Source of the DNA: JBDRHL01 sp043816955
GTDB lineage: Bacteria; Planctomycetota; Phycisphaerae; Sedimentisphaerales; CAYZTY01
NCBI GenBank assembly: GCA_043816955.1
Contig: JBDRHL010000058.1
Location: 1 to 14,517 of the forward strand
Direction of reading: 5' to 3'
DNA: 14,517 nucleotides
The notes below the pieces were generated by a model. That model did no database searches and was not told the origin of the DNA. It worked only from the letters and a program-made list of their open reading frames with translations. Within the stretch, counting starts at the first letter, position 1. Each line of letters begins with the position of its first letter. Shown here piece after piece: positions 6,501 to 13,793 of the stretch. The position numbers were made by a program, and so were the translations under genes.

Positions 6501-7271
6501 AAATTCCAGGCCGAAAAACCGCGCAGCCGTAGCTGTTGTCTGCCCGGCCAGGGTTTCCAAAGGCATTTCTTTCAACTCAGCCAGGAAACGAGCGATATGA
6601 ATAAGCATTGCCGGCTCATTTATCTTCTGCTTGCGCACCGGCTCGGGCGACATGTAAGGACAATCAGTCTCGAGCATCATTCGCTCAAGGGGGACGAGTC
6701 TTGCCGCCCGGCGAATATCATTTACATTTTTGAATGTTACAACCCCTGTAAAGGAAATGAAAAAACCCTTGTCTAAGAGAATTTCAGCCTGTTCTGCCGA
6801 GCCGGTAAAACAATGGAAGACCACGCCTTTCAAATGGCCAAACTCATCGAGGATTTCAACTGTCTGCTCAAAAGCGTTCCTCGAATGGATTATTACCGGA
6901 AGTCCCAACTGTCCGGCAATATGCAGCTCATTTCGAAAAAGGTTTCTTTGGGCCTCCTGTTTCGAAAAATTGTAATGAAAATCCAGGCCTGTTTCACCGA
7001 TAGCAACGACCTTTTTCCCCTTGGTCAATTCCTTCAATTTCACCAGGTCTTCAGGTTTTGCATCCTGTGCGTAGTGTGGATGAATTCCTACGGTCGCATA
7101 GATGCCCTCATATGTCGAGGCAAGATCAACCGCTTTTTTGCTTTGCTCCAGATTCGTGCCGATCGTCAGGCAGCCCGTAACGCCTGCCTGTACACTTCGA
7201 CGGAGAACAGAATCGATGTTGCTCAGCAGTTCGTCAAAGCCCAGATGTGCGTGTGTATCAAATAATTTCAT
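6498..7271 (-). CDS. tatD: TatD-family metal-dependent hydrolase (DNase)
   Basis: This 257-aa protein has the normal TatD length and all metal-site motifs: D5-T-H7-A-H9, GIHPH, GETGLDFHY with E93, I-H129-SR, F-H153-CFTG and LET-D203-CPYMSP. TatD proteins are TIM-barrel amidohydrolase-superfamily enzymes with 3'-5' exonuclease/DNase activity linked to DNA repair and oxidative damage. The name comes from the tat locus, but they are not part of Tat export. It is the last gene of the ffh operon, 14 bases after yraN, with an ATG start and only a weak GGCAG upstream. A cytosolic location is expected, since there is no signal peptide. Confidence 0.95.
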   Translation of the reverse strand: MKLFDTHAHLGFDELLSNIDSVLRRSVQAGVTGCLTIGTNLEQSKKAVDLASTYEGIYATVGIHPHYAQDAKPEDLVKLKELTKGKKVVAIGETGLDFHYNFSKQEAQRNLFRNELHIAGQLGLPVIIHSRNAFEQTVEILDEFGHLKGVVFHCFTGSAEQAEILLDKGFFISFTGVVTFKNVNDIRRAARLVPLERMMLETDCPYMSPEPVRKQKINEPAMLIHIARFLAELKEMPLETLAGQTTATAARFFGLEF

Positions 7272-7285
7272 TATATCTGCCGGTC

Positions 7286-7714
7286 TTAATCTGACGGTGT
7301 GAATGCATTTTCGTAATGCCGGATTTGCGGCCGTCCCTTTCTGCCGAGCACTATCGCAACAACATCGAATCTGCAGGGCCTGTCCTCTATCCGGTGTTGC
7401 TTAATGAAACTCCTGGCAGCTTTTACAAGTCGTGCCTTCTTTTCGCTGGTTATAGCCGACTCGGCATTGTCGAATTCTTCGTTACTTCGGGTTTTGACCT
7501 CGACAAAGACTATCGTGCCGTTTCGCTCAGCCATGACCAGGTCGATTTCACCGGCACTGCGGGAAAAGCCGCGTTCGAGCAATACAAAGCCTTTACATTT
7601 CAAAAAACGCTCACTTCGTTTTTCACCCCATTTGCCGAGCAGCTTCGCATCAGCCAGCAGTCTGCGTCGTCTGAAAATCCAGTCTAACAATTGATCATTC
7701 CGGCATTGGTTCAA
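7286..7714 (-). CDS. yraN: YraN/UPF0102 family nuclease-like protein
   Basis: The 142-aa protein has the UPF0102 core: KLLGKWGEKRSERFL, then GFVLLERGFSRSAGEIDLV, then IVFVEVKTR. E31, D58, E72 and K74 form the E...D...ExK pattern of the restriction-endonuclease-like (Holliday-junction-resolvase-like) fold. Activity in this family is poorly established. The start is TTG at 7714, and its TTGA overlaps the rplS stop TGA, which suggests translational coupling. No in-frame ATG exists before the conserved core, and the ATG nearby is out of frame. Genes of this family often sit near rplS and rnhB; here rnhB is missing. The N-terminal 20 residues are Arg-rich and not part of the fold, so a slightly later start is possible. 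Confidence 0.9.
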   Translation of the reverse strand: MNQCRNDQLLDWIFRRRRLLADAKLLGKWGEKRSERFLKCKGFVLLERGFSRSAGEIDLVMAERNGTIVFVEVKTRSNEEFDNAESAITSEKKARLVKAARSFIKQHRIEDRPCRFDVVAIVLGRKGRPQIRHYENAFTPSD

Positions 7715-8073
7715 ACAGTATGTTTGCTGTGCCGTTGAGACAACCGCACCGATTTGCCGGTTCGTTTCCGAAGAAAATACAGCTTTGCACGCCTGACCTT
7801 ACCGCTTTGTCTGGCTTCAATTTTTACGATATTGGGCGAATTCAGCGGAAATATACGCTCCACCCCTTCTTCGTTGACTATCCGGCGAACTGTGAAGTTT
7901 TCATTTATACCACGTCCTTTGCGGCCTATCACTGTACCGCTAAAGATCTGAACTCGTTCTTTGTTGCCTTCCTTTATTTTGTAATGGACGTCCACTATAT
8001 CGCCGATTTCAAAATAAGGCTTATCCTTCTTAATATGTGATTGCTCTACAGATTCAAGTAATTGACTTTTCAC
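7711..8073 (-). CDS. rplS: 50S ribosomal protein L19
   Basis: At 120 aa, this is a normal-length L19. Recognisable blocks are GDIVDVHYKIKEGNKERVQI, FSGTVIGRKGRG, FTVRRIVNEEGVERIFPLNS and GKVRRAKLYFLRKRTGK. L19 lies at the 30S-50S interface and contributes to intersubunit bridges. The start is GTG at 8073, preceded by AGGAG with 7 bases of spacing, the best ribosome site in this operon. It follows trmD with a 41-base gap, the usual trmD-rplS order, and its TGA stop overlaps the TTG start of yraN. Confidence 0.97.
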   Translation of the reverse strand: MKSQLLESVEQSHIKKDKPYFEIGDIVDVHYKIKEGNKERVQIFSGTVIGRKGRGINENFTVRRIVNEEGVERIFPLNSPNIVKIEARQSGKVRRAKLYFLRKRTGKSVRLSQRHSKHTV

Positions 8074-8114
8074 TTCTTATCTCCTGTTTTTTTGCTTCGA
8101 GAGTTTTATATTTT

Positions 8115-8804
8115 TCAATTTTCTTCGCTTTTCAGCAGATCACTTCGCCATTTTCTTGTACGTTCAAGCGACTGGCGCTTTCTCCATTCAGCGATCCTGC
8201 CGTGATCACCACTCAATAAGACCTCCGGGACCCGCATGTCACGAAAAACTTCCGGCCTGGTGTATTGTGGATACTCCAACAATCCTTCGCTGAACGATTC
8301 GTCACGGCCGGAATTGTCGTCTCCAAGTACGCCAGGCAGCAGCCTTACCACCGCATCGATGACCACCATCGCTGCCAACTCACCACCCGTCAGCACATAA
8401 TCACCGATGGATACCTGCTCAGCCCCGAGACCGGCACGAATCCTTTCATCGAAACCTTCGTAATGACCCGCGATCAGAATCAGTCGCTGTTCACCACTAA
8501 GCTGTTTTGCCTTTGTGTGATCGAACAGCTTACCTTGCGGCGTCAGCAGGATTGTCCTGCCAGGCTGCGAACAAAGCTCCCGAACATGCTCGAAGCAACG
8601 AAACACCGGTTCGCACATCATAACCATCCCAGGCCCGCCGCCATAGGGTTTATCGTCAACTTTGCGGTACCTGTCAGCGGCAAAATCTCTAATATTTGAA
8701 AGAACTATTTTAACCAGGCCCTGCTGCTGAGCCCGCTTAACAATCGAGTGCCCCAGAGGCGACTCAAACATTTCCGGAAAAAGCGTAAGAACGTCAATTC
8801 TCAT
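8115..8804 (-). CDS. trmD: tRNA (guanine-N1)-methyltransferase TrmD
   Basis: TrmD methylates G37 at N1 in tRNAs with G36, preventing +1 frameshifts, using S-adenosylmethionine bound in a SPOUT trefoil knot. The 229-aa sequence has MRIDVLTLFPEMF at the start, DDKPYGGGPGM (50-60), AGHYEGFDER (112-121), the knot segment SIGDYVLTGGELA (132-144) followed by R154 and LLPGVLG, then EYPQYTRP and VLLSGDHGRIAEWR. All catalytic elements appear intact. Length is slightly short of the usual 240-250 aa at the C-terminus. The ATG follows the rpsP stop by 6 bases with a poor ribosome site, so coupling to rpsP is likely. rimM, which often lies between rpsP and trmD, is absent. Confidence 0.97.
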   Translation of the reverse strand: MRIDVLTLFPEMFESPLGHSIVKRAQQQGLVKIVLSNIRDFAADRYRKVDDKPYGGGPGMVMMCEPVFRCFEHVRELCSQPGRTILLTPQGKLFDHTKAKQLSGEQRLILIAGHYEGFDERIRAGLGAEQVSIGDYVLTGGELAAMVVIDAVVRLLPGVLGDDNSGRDESFSEGLLEYPQYTRPEVFRDMRVPEVLLSGDHGRIAEWRKRQSLERTRKWRSDLLKSEEN

Positions 8805-8810
8805 TTATCT

Positions 8811-9293
8811 TTATGCTTCTGGTTGTTTGGCAGCCGCACCGTCACTCTTCTGCAACGCCTCGGCCTCAGCTTTGGCCTTGGCTTTAGCTTCTGCCTCAGC
8901 CTTGGCTTTAGCTTCCGCGTCAGCTTTGGCTTTTTCCGCTGCCTTGGCTGCTGTTATACGCTCGGTCTCGGTAAAACACCTCCCTTGGGTACGAGCTATC
9001 GCCTTGGCTTTATCCCTGCGAACGTTTTTAACTTCGGCATGCTTGCTTTTTATGCCATGCCTTAAGAGAATATCACTAACTGACTTGGACGGTATAGCAC
9101 CGACGCCAAGCCAGTATTCAATCCGTTCACGGTTAATCACAATCTGCTTGGATTCATCTTTCTCCAAGGGGTCGTAATGGCCCAGCTTTTCAATCACTCT
9201 TCCATCGCGGGGTGTACGGCTGTCAACGGCATTGATACGGAAAAAAGGCCTGTGCCGCCTGCCTATTCTTGTCATTCTCAATTTTACCGCCAT
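8811..9293 (-). CDS. rpsP: 30S ribosomal protein S16 with long Ala/Lys/Glu C-terminal tail
   Basis: Residues 1 to about 85 are ordinary S16: MAVKLRMTRIGRRHRPFFRI, then DSRTPRDGRVIEKLGHYDPL, RIEYWLGVGAIPS and ILLRHGI. S16 is an early-assembly protein of the 30S body. At 160 aa the protein is nearly twice the usual 80-90. Residues 86-115 are a basic linker, and about 113-147 is a low-complexity helix-forming stretch of A, K and E (KAEAEAKAKA type), ending in QKSDGAAAKQPEA. The tail is encoded by imperfect 24/30-base repeats at 8863-8940. Similar A/K/E tails occur on ribosomal proteins in several phyla; the role here is unknown. The ATG at 9293 has AAAGG about 9 bases upstream. It lies 51 bases after the 105-aa gene. 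Confidence 0.96.
   Translation of the reverse strand: MAVKLRMTRIGRRHRPFFRINAVDSRTPRDGRVIEKLGHYDPLEKDESKQIVINRERIEYWLGVGAIPSKSVSDILLRHGIKSKHAEVKNVRRDKAKAIARTQGRCFTETERITAAKAAEKAKADAEAKAKAEAEAKAKAKAEAEALQKSDGAAAKQPEA
8863..8940 (-). repeat. Imperfect tandem repeats inside rpsP (30 + 24 + 24 bases)
   Basis: On the plus strand three units begin GCCTCAGC or GCGTCAGC and contain TTGGCTTT: 8863-8892, 8893-8916 and 8917-8940. The first unit has a 6-base internal expansion. They encode the A/K/E-rich helical tail of S16. Unit lengths are multiples of three, so gain or loss of units keeps the frame. Confidence 0.8.
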
Positions 9294-9344
9294 AATTCTT
9301 ACCTTTCAAAATATATGATTAATTTCCGCAATCGCCCACTGCGA

Positions 9345-9662
9345 TTACGAAACACGTTTACAATATAATGCATAGCCATTCATAAAAATCGCAAATATCC
9401 CTACATCGATTTTGGCATCAGCCGCAATTTTTTCAATCTGTTCATCGCTGAGTTTTTCAGCAGCACCCTTTTCATTATCTGTCATAATTGCTACAGCCTT
9501 TTGCAATTGAACCATCTCTTCCCTGCTGGGCGCAGCAAGCATGGCAAGCTCGGATCTGCCGGCATTATCAGCAAAGCGATCTCTCACCTGCCTGCCGTAC
9601 TCGTCATCCGCAAAAATTGCTATTTTCTCAAGATAAGCATCGATTGATATTCTTTTTTTCAA
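9345..9662 (-). CDS. Unrecognised 105-aa protein between ffh and rpsP
   Basis: I do not recognise this family. The protein begins MKKRISIDAYLEKIAIFADD and ends VGIFAIFMNGYALYCKRVS. It is mostly charged and helical in character, with no signal peptide or clear membrane segment and a single Cys near the C-terminus. The middle (EEMVQLQKAVAIMTDNEKGA, then LSDEQIEKIAADAKID) looks like two amphipathic helices around a loop. It starts with TTG, whose TTGA overlaps the ffh stop TGA, with no in-frame ATG until after residue 35. The length, the coupling to ffh and the operon setting all support a real gene. Context suggests a role in translation or SRP targeting, but nothing in the sequence proves that. 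It is not YlxM or KhpA by motif. Confidence 0.8.
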   Translation of the reverse strand: MKKRISIDAYLEKIAIFADDEYGRQVRDRFADNAGRSELAMLAAPSREEMVQLQKAVAIMTDNEKGAAEKLSDEQIEKIAADAKIDVGIFAIFMNGYALYCKRVS

Positions 9663-11077
9663 CGACGTATTACCTTACCTTTTCGTTTTATTATGCGTTT
9701 GCGTCTCGAACGTTGCTTAATTTTACGTCCTCCTCCCATCGCAGCACCTGCCAGGTCCATATTGCCGCTGAACAACGCCTTGAACCCGCCAAACGCGCCG
9801 CTACTCATCGCCTTCATCATATCGCGGCTTCTTTCGAATGTTTTCACCAGCCCGGCAACGTCGGTTACCTGCGTGCCGGAACCCGCGGCTATCCGACGAC
9901 GCCTCGAAGAATCAATAATATCCGGATTTCTACGCTCAGCCGATGTCATTGAGTGCACAATTCCCTCAATTCTCCCCAACTCGCGATCATCAATATTGAC
10001 ATCACCCAGCTTGCTCATCCCGGGCATCATTTTAAGCATATCCGCCATACCGCCCATTTTCTTCACTGCCTGCATCTGCTTGAGAAAATCATCCAAGCTA
10101 AAGCTGCCCTTGGCAATTTTCTTTTGCATTTTTATCGCTTCATCCTGGTCGAATTGCTCCTGGGCACGCTCCACAAGGGTTACCACGTCGCCCATTCCCA
10201 GGATACGGCTGGCCATGCGGTCGGGGTGGAACTCTTCGAGTTTGTCAAGTTTTTCCCCCACACCGATGAATTTTATGGGTTTGCCCGTAACAGCCTTGAT
10301 GCTAAGAGCGGCACCACCACGAGCATCACCATCCAGCTTAGTAAGGATAATGCCGTCCAGTTCCAGCCGCTCATTAAATTCCCTGGCACTATTGACGGCA
10401 TCCTGGCCGGTCATCGCGTCACAAACCAGGTATATCTGGTGGGGAGTTACCGCCTTGGCGACATTCGAAATCTCCGTCATCATCTCTTCGTTAATATGAA
10501 GCCGCCCTGCTGTGTCCAGAACCACCACGTCACAGCCGTTATCACGAGCGTAGTTGACGCCCTTTCGTGCGACCTTGACGGCATCCTTGATCGGCTCGCT
10601 GTAAACAGGTACACCTGTCTGCTCGCCCAGCGTAATCAATTGTTCGATCGCAGCAGGCCTCTGAAGATCATCGGCCACAAGCAGGGGCTTCTTGCCCTTG
10701 GCAACAAGATACTTTGCCATCTTCGCGGCTGTTGTTGTTTTGCCTCCGCCCTGCAGACCGGCCAGCATTATAACCGTCGGCCCCGGTGAGACAAAGTAAA
10801 TCCGCGTATCCACAGGCCCCATAAGTTTGGTCAGCTCGTCGTTGATGATTTTAACCATAACCTGCCCCGGATGCAGGCTCTTGATTACTTCGGCACCAAG
10901 AGCAGAAACAGTTACGTCTTTGCAAAACTGCTTTACAACCTGATAGTTGACATCGGCTTCCAGCAAAGCCTTGCGCACATCGCGCATGGCATCGGAGATA
11001 TTGGCCTCGGTAACTCGTCCTCTGCCGGAAAGCGAGCGAAAAACAGAGTTAAGTTTTTGCGTTAGAGAGTCAAACAA
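9659..11077 (-). CDS. ffh: Signal recognition particle protein Ffh (SRP54)
   Basis: Ffh binds signal sequences of nascent chains with 4.5S RNA and docks at FtsY through a GTPase heterodimer. At 472 aa it has a slightly long C-terminus. In order: N-domain helices (1-95, with ALLEADVNYQVV), G1 at 107-114 (GLQGGGKT), DDLQRPAA, DTAGRL (188-193), T246-KLD with GDARGGAALS, and GVGEKLDKLEEFHP closing the G domain. The M domain from about 305 carries MGGMADMLKMMPGM (finger loop) and RRRRIAAGSGTQVTDV (RNA-binding helix-turn-helix). A basic tail of Lys/Arg clusters ends the protein. The start is TTG at 11077 with AGGA about 8 bases upstream; no in-frame ATG fits. It heads the minus-strand operon. The 4.5S RNA gene is not visible in the window. 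Confidence 0.97.
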   Translation of the reverse strand: MFDSLTQKLNSVFRSLSGRGRVTEANISDAMRDVRKALLEADVNYQVVKQFCKDVTVSALGAEVIKSLHPGQVMVKIINDELTKLMGPVDTRIYFVSPGPTVIMLAGLQGGGKTTTAAKMAKYLVAKGKKPLLVADDLQRPAAIEQLITLGEQTGVPVYSEPIKDAVKVARKGVNYARDNGCDVVVLDTAGRLHINEEMMTEISNVAKAVTPHQIYLVCDAMTGQDAVNSAREFNERLELDGIILTKLDGDARGGAALSIKAVTGKPIKFIGVGEKLDKLEEFHPDRMASRILGMGDVVTLVERAQEQFDQDEAIKMQKKIAKGSFSLDDFLKQMQAVKKMGGMADMLKMMPGMSKLGDVNIDDRELGRIEGIVHSMTSAERRNPDIIDSSRRRRIAAGSGTQVTDVAGLVKTFERSRDMMKAMSSGAFGGFKALFSGNMDLAGAAMGGGRKIKQRSRRKRIIKRKGKVIRR

Positions 11078-11155
11078 GTCTTAATTCCTCATTTATGTAC
11101 GTATAGTGCCCCGGCACACAACAGGCGCAAACCACTTCCTGCCGGAGAATCACGG

Positions 11156-11184
11156 ATTTTATGCATTTGAATGCTTACTTGCAA
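11156..11184 (-). promoter_or_regulatory. Candidate sigma70-type promoter of the ffh operon
   Basis: On the minus strand TTGCAA (11184-11179) is followed after 17 bases by TAAAAT (11161-11156), matching 4/6 and 5/6 of consensus. The start point would be near 11149, leaving a leader of about 70 bases before the ffh TTG. No conserved leader structure stands out, apart from a short GTGCC/GGCAC hairpin at about 11107-11118. Confidence 0.5.
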
Positions 11185-11237
11185 GGTAATTTTCGGTTAC
11201 CCCGCAAAAGATAGGGATAAGTCAGATCAGGAATTCC

Positions 11238-11266
11238 TTGACTTGTACGCCACCTCCCGCTATAAT
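11238..11266 (+). promoter_or_regulatory. Near-consensus sigma70 promoter of the beta-helix gene
   Basis: TTGACT (11238-11243) and a perfect TATAAT (11261-11266) are separated by exactly 17 bases, 11/12 to consensus. The predicted start is near 11273. The leader of about 44 bases carries AGGAGAGG (11301-11308), 8 bases before the ATG at 11317. This points to strong, constitutive expression of a secreted protein. It lies back to back with the ffh promoter. Confidence 0.8.
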
Positions 11267-11316
11267 ACTGGTTTGTGGGTTAATACAAGCTTGACCTTGA
11301 AGGAGAGGACCTCACT

Positions 11317-13644
11317 ATGAAAGGGAGATGGTGTGTTTTTGTGGTGACTTTTTTATTGCTTTTGTCGCGACAAACCTTTGCAGTTGATCGTCTCGTGCCA
11401 AGTCAATACGCTACGATCCAGCATGCCATTAACGCAAGCACTGACACAGATGTGGTAATTGTGGCTCCAAACACATACAGCGGCCCCGGCAACGTAGATA
11501 TAGACTGCAACGGGCTGGCAATTATCGTCCGCAGTACCGATCCGAATAATCCCGACATTGTTGCCGCTACTATAATCAACTGTGACGCAAATCAGAGCAG
11601 CCCGCATCGTGCCTTCTGGTTCCACAACGCCGAAGATGCCAACACAGTCTTGAACGGACTGACAATCATGAACGGCTATGCCGATTACGGCGGGGCAGTT
11701 CTCAGTGAAGCAAACAGCGCTCCTTTGATCAGCAATTGTATTCTGAAAAAATGCAGGGCCTCGGTTAGCGGCGGAGCAGTCTACGGCGACGCCCAAATAA
11801 CAGACTGCACCATCAGGGACAATTGGGCGGGCCTTGCCGGTGGCGCAATTGCTAATTACAAATCAATTCTTGCATCTAAAATCATGATCCTTAGTGATTG
11901 TGAAATTCTCTTTAATATATCCGATGTCGATGGCGGTGCACTTGCCGGCTGTTTGGCAGATGTATTGAACTGCAATATAAACTACAATGAGGCAGCAGGC
12001 AGTGGCGGAGCTTTCTATAACTGCTGCGGAACAGTTACTGATTGTAACATCTGCAATAATACCGCCCTTGCCGGAAGCGGCGGGGCTTTTTCCGGCTATA
12101 ATGATACAATCCGGGGCTGCAACATAACCGACAACATCGCCCATTTGAATGGAGGCGGCATCAGGAAGTGCATAGGATTGACTACTGACTGCTTCATAAC
12201 CGGCAATACCGCCGGCGGCAGCGGCGGCGGGGCTTACGACTGTAACAGCATCACAGATTCCGTGTTTTTCACCAACAAAGCAACACATGGAGGGGCTTTG
12301 AGCTGTTGTTACGGCCTGATCAGCGCCTGCCGGGTCACCGGCAACCTCGCGCGTTATGGGGGAGGGCTCAAGGATTGCAATGCCGTAATAGAAAACTGCT
12401 GGATATACTCTAACGATGCAGACCTTGATGGCGGAGCATTGAACAACTGTGACAGCAATATTGTAAACTGTTATATCTTTGAAAACTCCGCTTATTGGGG
12501 AGGCGGTTTGTACAACTGTGACGGAACCATTGAAAAAACAATTATCGCCAAAAACACAGCCGACCAGGGTGCAGGCCTGTACTACAGTGATGCTGAGATC
12601 ATAAATTGTACGATCACAGGCAATAACGCTGTTGACGGTTCCGGCTTGTATTTCTGCGATGCCGGAATCGCCAATTCGATCATCTGGGCCAATACCGCCA
12701 TAAACCAGAGCAGCCAGATATACATGAGTGGTGCAACGGTAACATACAGTTGTATTCAGGGCGGGTACACCGGACTGGGCAATATCAATACGGACCCATG
12801 TTTTGCCGACTTCGATAACGCTGACTACCATTTAAAGTCCTCAGCCGGAAGATGGGACCCGAACAATCTGATTTGGGTTTATGATATTAATAAAAACAGC
12901 CTTTGCATCGACGCCGGCCATCCGGGTTCTGACTGGACGGCAGAATTGTGGCCGCACGGCCAGAGAATTAACATGGGTGCTTACGGAGGCACAGCCGAAG
13001 CGAGCCTGTCACCTTCTCAAGGGGGTATTCAGGCTGATTTAAACATAGATTACTGCGTCAACTTCCGGGATTTTGCCCTTTTTAGTGCCGACTGGATGAC
13101 CAACGGCAATCCTCTGCCGGGCGACTTCGACCGCGACGCAATCGTCGATTTCAACGACCTGGCAATTCTTATAGGATCGTGGCTCAATTCTGCCGAACCT
13201 AATCTGCCTGCCGCTGTGGCCGATGGCTTTGAGACCGGAAATTTCACCAGCTATCCATGGACCTTCAGCGGCAATGCCGTCTGGTCCATAGAAACTGATC
13301 CCAATAATACACACGAGGGAGTTTTTTCTGCCGGATCAGGCAGCATTATCAGGAATCAAACCAGCACAATCAAAATTACAATTGATGCCGGCTATCAATG
13401 TAACACGATCAGCTTCTATCGAAAGGTTTCCAGTGAAGCCGACTGTGACTTTCTGAAATTTTACATCGATGACGTTCTGCAAAATCAGTGGTCCGGCCAG
13501 TTAAACTGGGCCCTGCAGGTTTACTCCATCGCTCCCGGAGAACACACTTTCAAGTGGACCTATCAGAAAGATTACTCCGGCAGCTATGGCAGCGACCGTG
13601 CCTGGATTGACGATTTCAAGATATATTTCGACCCAAGAAACTAG
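11317..13644 (+). CDS. Secreted Cys-rich parallel beta-helix protein with dockerin-type module
   Basis: The 775-aa protein has a signal peptide (1 to about 22, MKGRW then VVTFLLLL, cleavage near TFA|V). An N-terminal cap with YATIQHAINAS is typical of right-handed beta-helices. From about residue 125 to 480 come about 14 coils of 22-31 residues, each opening GGA/GGG and containing [IV]x[DN]Cx[IV]xxN. Then follow CIDAGHPGSD and INMGAYGGTAEAS, a segment usual at the end of planctomycete beta-helix proteins. A dockerin-type I-like pair of Ca-binding loops lies at about 574-623 (DLNIDYCVNFRDF and DFDRDAIVDFNDL). A C-terminal beta-sandwich-like domain (about 635-775; FETGNF, FYRKVSSEADCDFLKFYIDD, RAWIDDFKIYFDP) ends the protein. 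No catalytic residues can be assigned, so polysaccharide binding, lyase activity or a structural surface role are all possible. It is monocistronic, with its own promoter and terminator. Confidence 0.9.
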   Translation: MKGRWCVFVVTFLLLLSRQTFAVDRLVPSQYATIQHAINASTDTDVVIVAPNTYSGPGNVDIDCNGLAIIVRSTDPNNPDIVAATIINCDANQSSPHRAFWFHNAEDANTVLNGLTIMNGYADYGGAVLSEANSAPLISNCILKKCRASVSGGAVYGDAQITDCTIRDNWAGLAGGAIANYKSILASKIMILSDCEILFNISDVDGGALAGCLADVLNCNINYNEAAGSGGAFYNCCGTVTDCNICNNTALAGSGGAFSGYNDTIRGCNITDNIAHLNGGGIRKCIGLTTDCFITGNTAGGSGGGAYDCNSITDSVFFTNKATHGGALSCCYGLISACRVTGNLARYGGGLKDCNAVIENCWIYSNDADLDGGALNNCDSNIVNCYIFENSAYWGGGLYNCDGTIEKTIIAKNTADQGAGLYYSDAEIINCTITGNNAVDGSGLYFCDAGIANSIIWANTAINQSSQIYMSGATVTYSCIQGGYTGLGNINTDPCFADFDNADYHLKSSAGRWDPNNLIWVYDINKNSLCIDAGHPGSDWTAELWPHGQRINMGAYGGTAEASLSPSQGGIQADLNIDYCVNFRDFALFSADWMTNGNPLPGDFDRDAIVDFNDLAILIGSWLNSAEPNLPAAVADGFETGNFTSYPWTFSGNAVWSIETDPNNTHEGVFSAGSGSIIRNQTSTIKITIDAGYQCNTISFYRKVSSEADCDFLKFYIDDVLQNQWSGQLNWALQVYSIAPGEHTFKWTYQKDYSGSYGSDRAWIDDFKIYFDPRN

Positions 13645-13696
13645 GCAAAGCTGGAAACAAATAGTCACACCGCAATTTATCATGGATATGGTCAAT

Positions 13697-13734
13697 AAGC
13701 AGCATCCGGCAAAAAACCGGATGCCGCTTTTCTT
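13697..13734 (+). terminator. Strong intrinsic terminator after the beta-helix gene
   Basis: GCATCCGG (13702-13709) pairs perfectly with CCGGATGC (13717-13724) around a CAAAAAA loop. The stem extends by two GC and two AT pairs beyond one A-C mismatch, and TTTTCTT (13728-13734) follows. It lies 53 bases after the stop codon and directly before the next promoter. Confidence 0.9.
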
Positions 13735-13760
13735 GCAATAGAAATACCAGGAGTTATAAT
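13733..13760 (+). promoter_or_regulatory. Sigma70-type promoter of the PPC-domain gene
   Basis: TTGCAA (13733-13738) and a perfect TATAAT (13755-13760) are spaced by 16 bases. Transcription would start near 13767, about 27 bases before the ATG at 13794. The -35 hexamer is the same as that proposed for the ffh operon and touches the end of the preceding terminator. Confidence 0.65.
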
Positions 13761-13793
13761 AGGGACAAAACTGAACACAGCAAAGGTGCCGTT

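Noticed and set aside
9693..10789. Two long plus-strand open frames (268 and 278 aa) opposite ffh
   Set aside because: Shadow frames of a highly conserved gene, with Ser/Leu/Ile- or His-rich composition and no family resemblance or start signal.
11689..12760. Possible CRISPR-like or satellite DNA repeat
   Set aside because: The periodicity is at the protein level (22-31 residues, variable), the DNA units are not identical, and there are no spacers.
11863..12831. 322-aa open frame on the minus strand
   Set aside because: It lies wholly antisense to the beta-helix repeats. The regular GG/Cys/Asn codons keep the opposite strand free of stops; the composition is repeat-like and there is no ribosome site.
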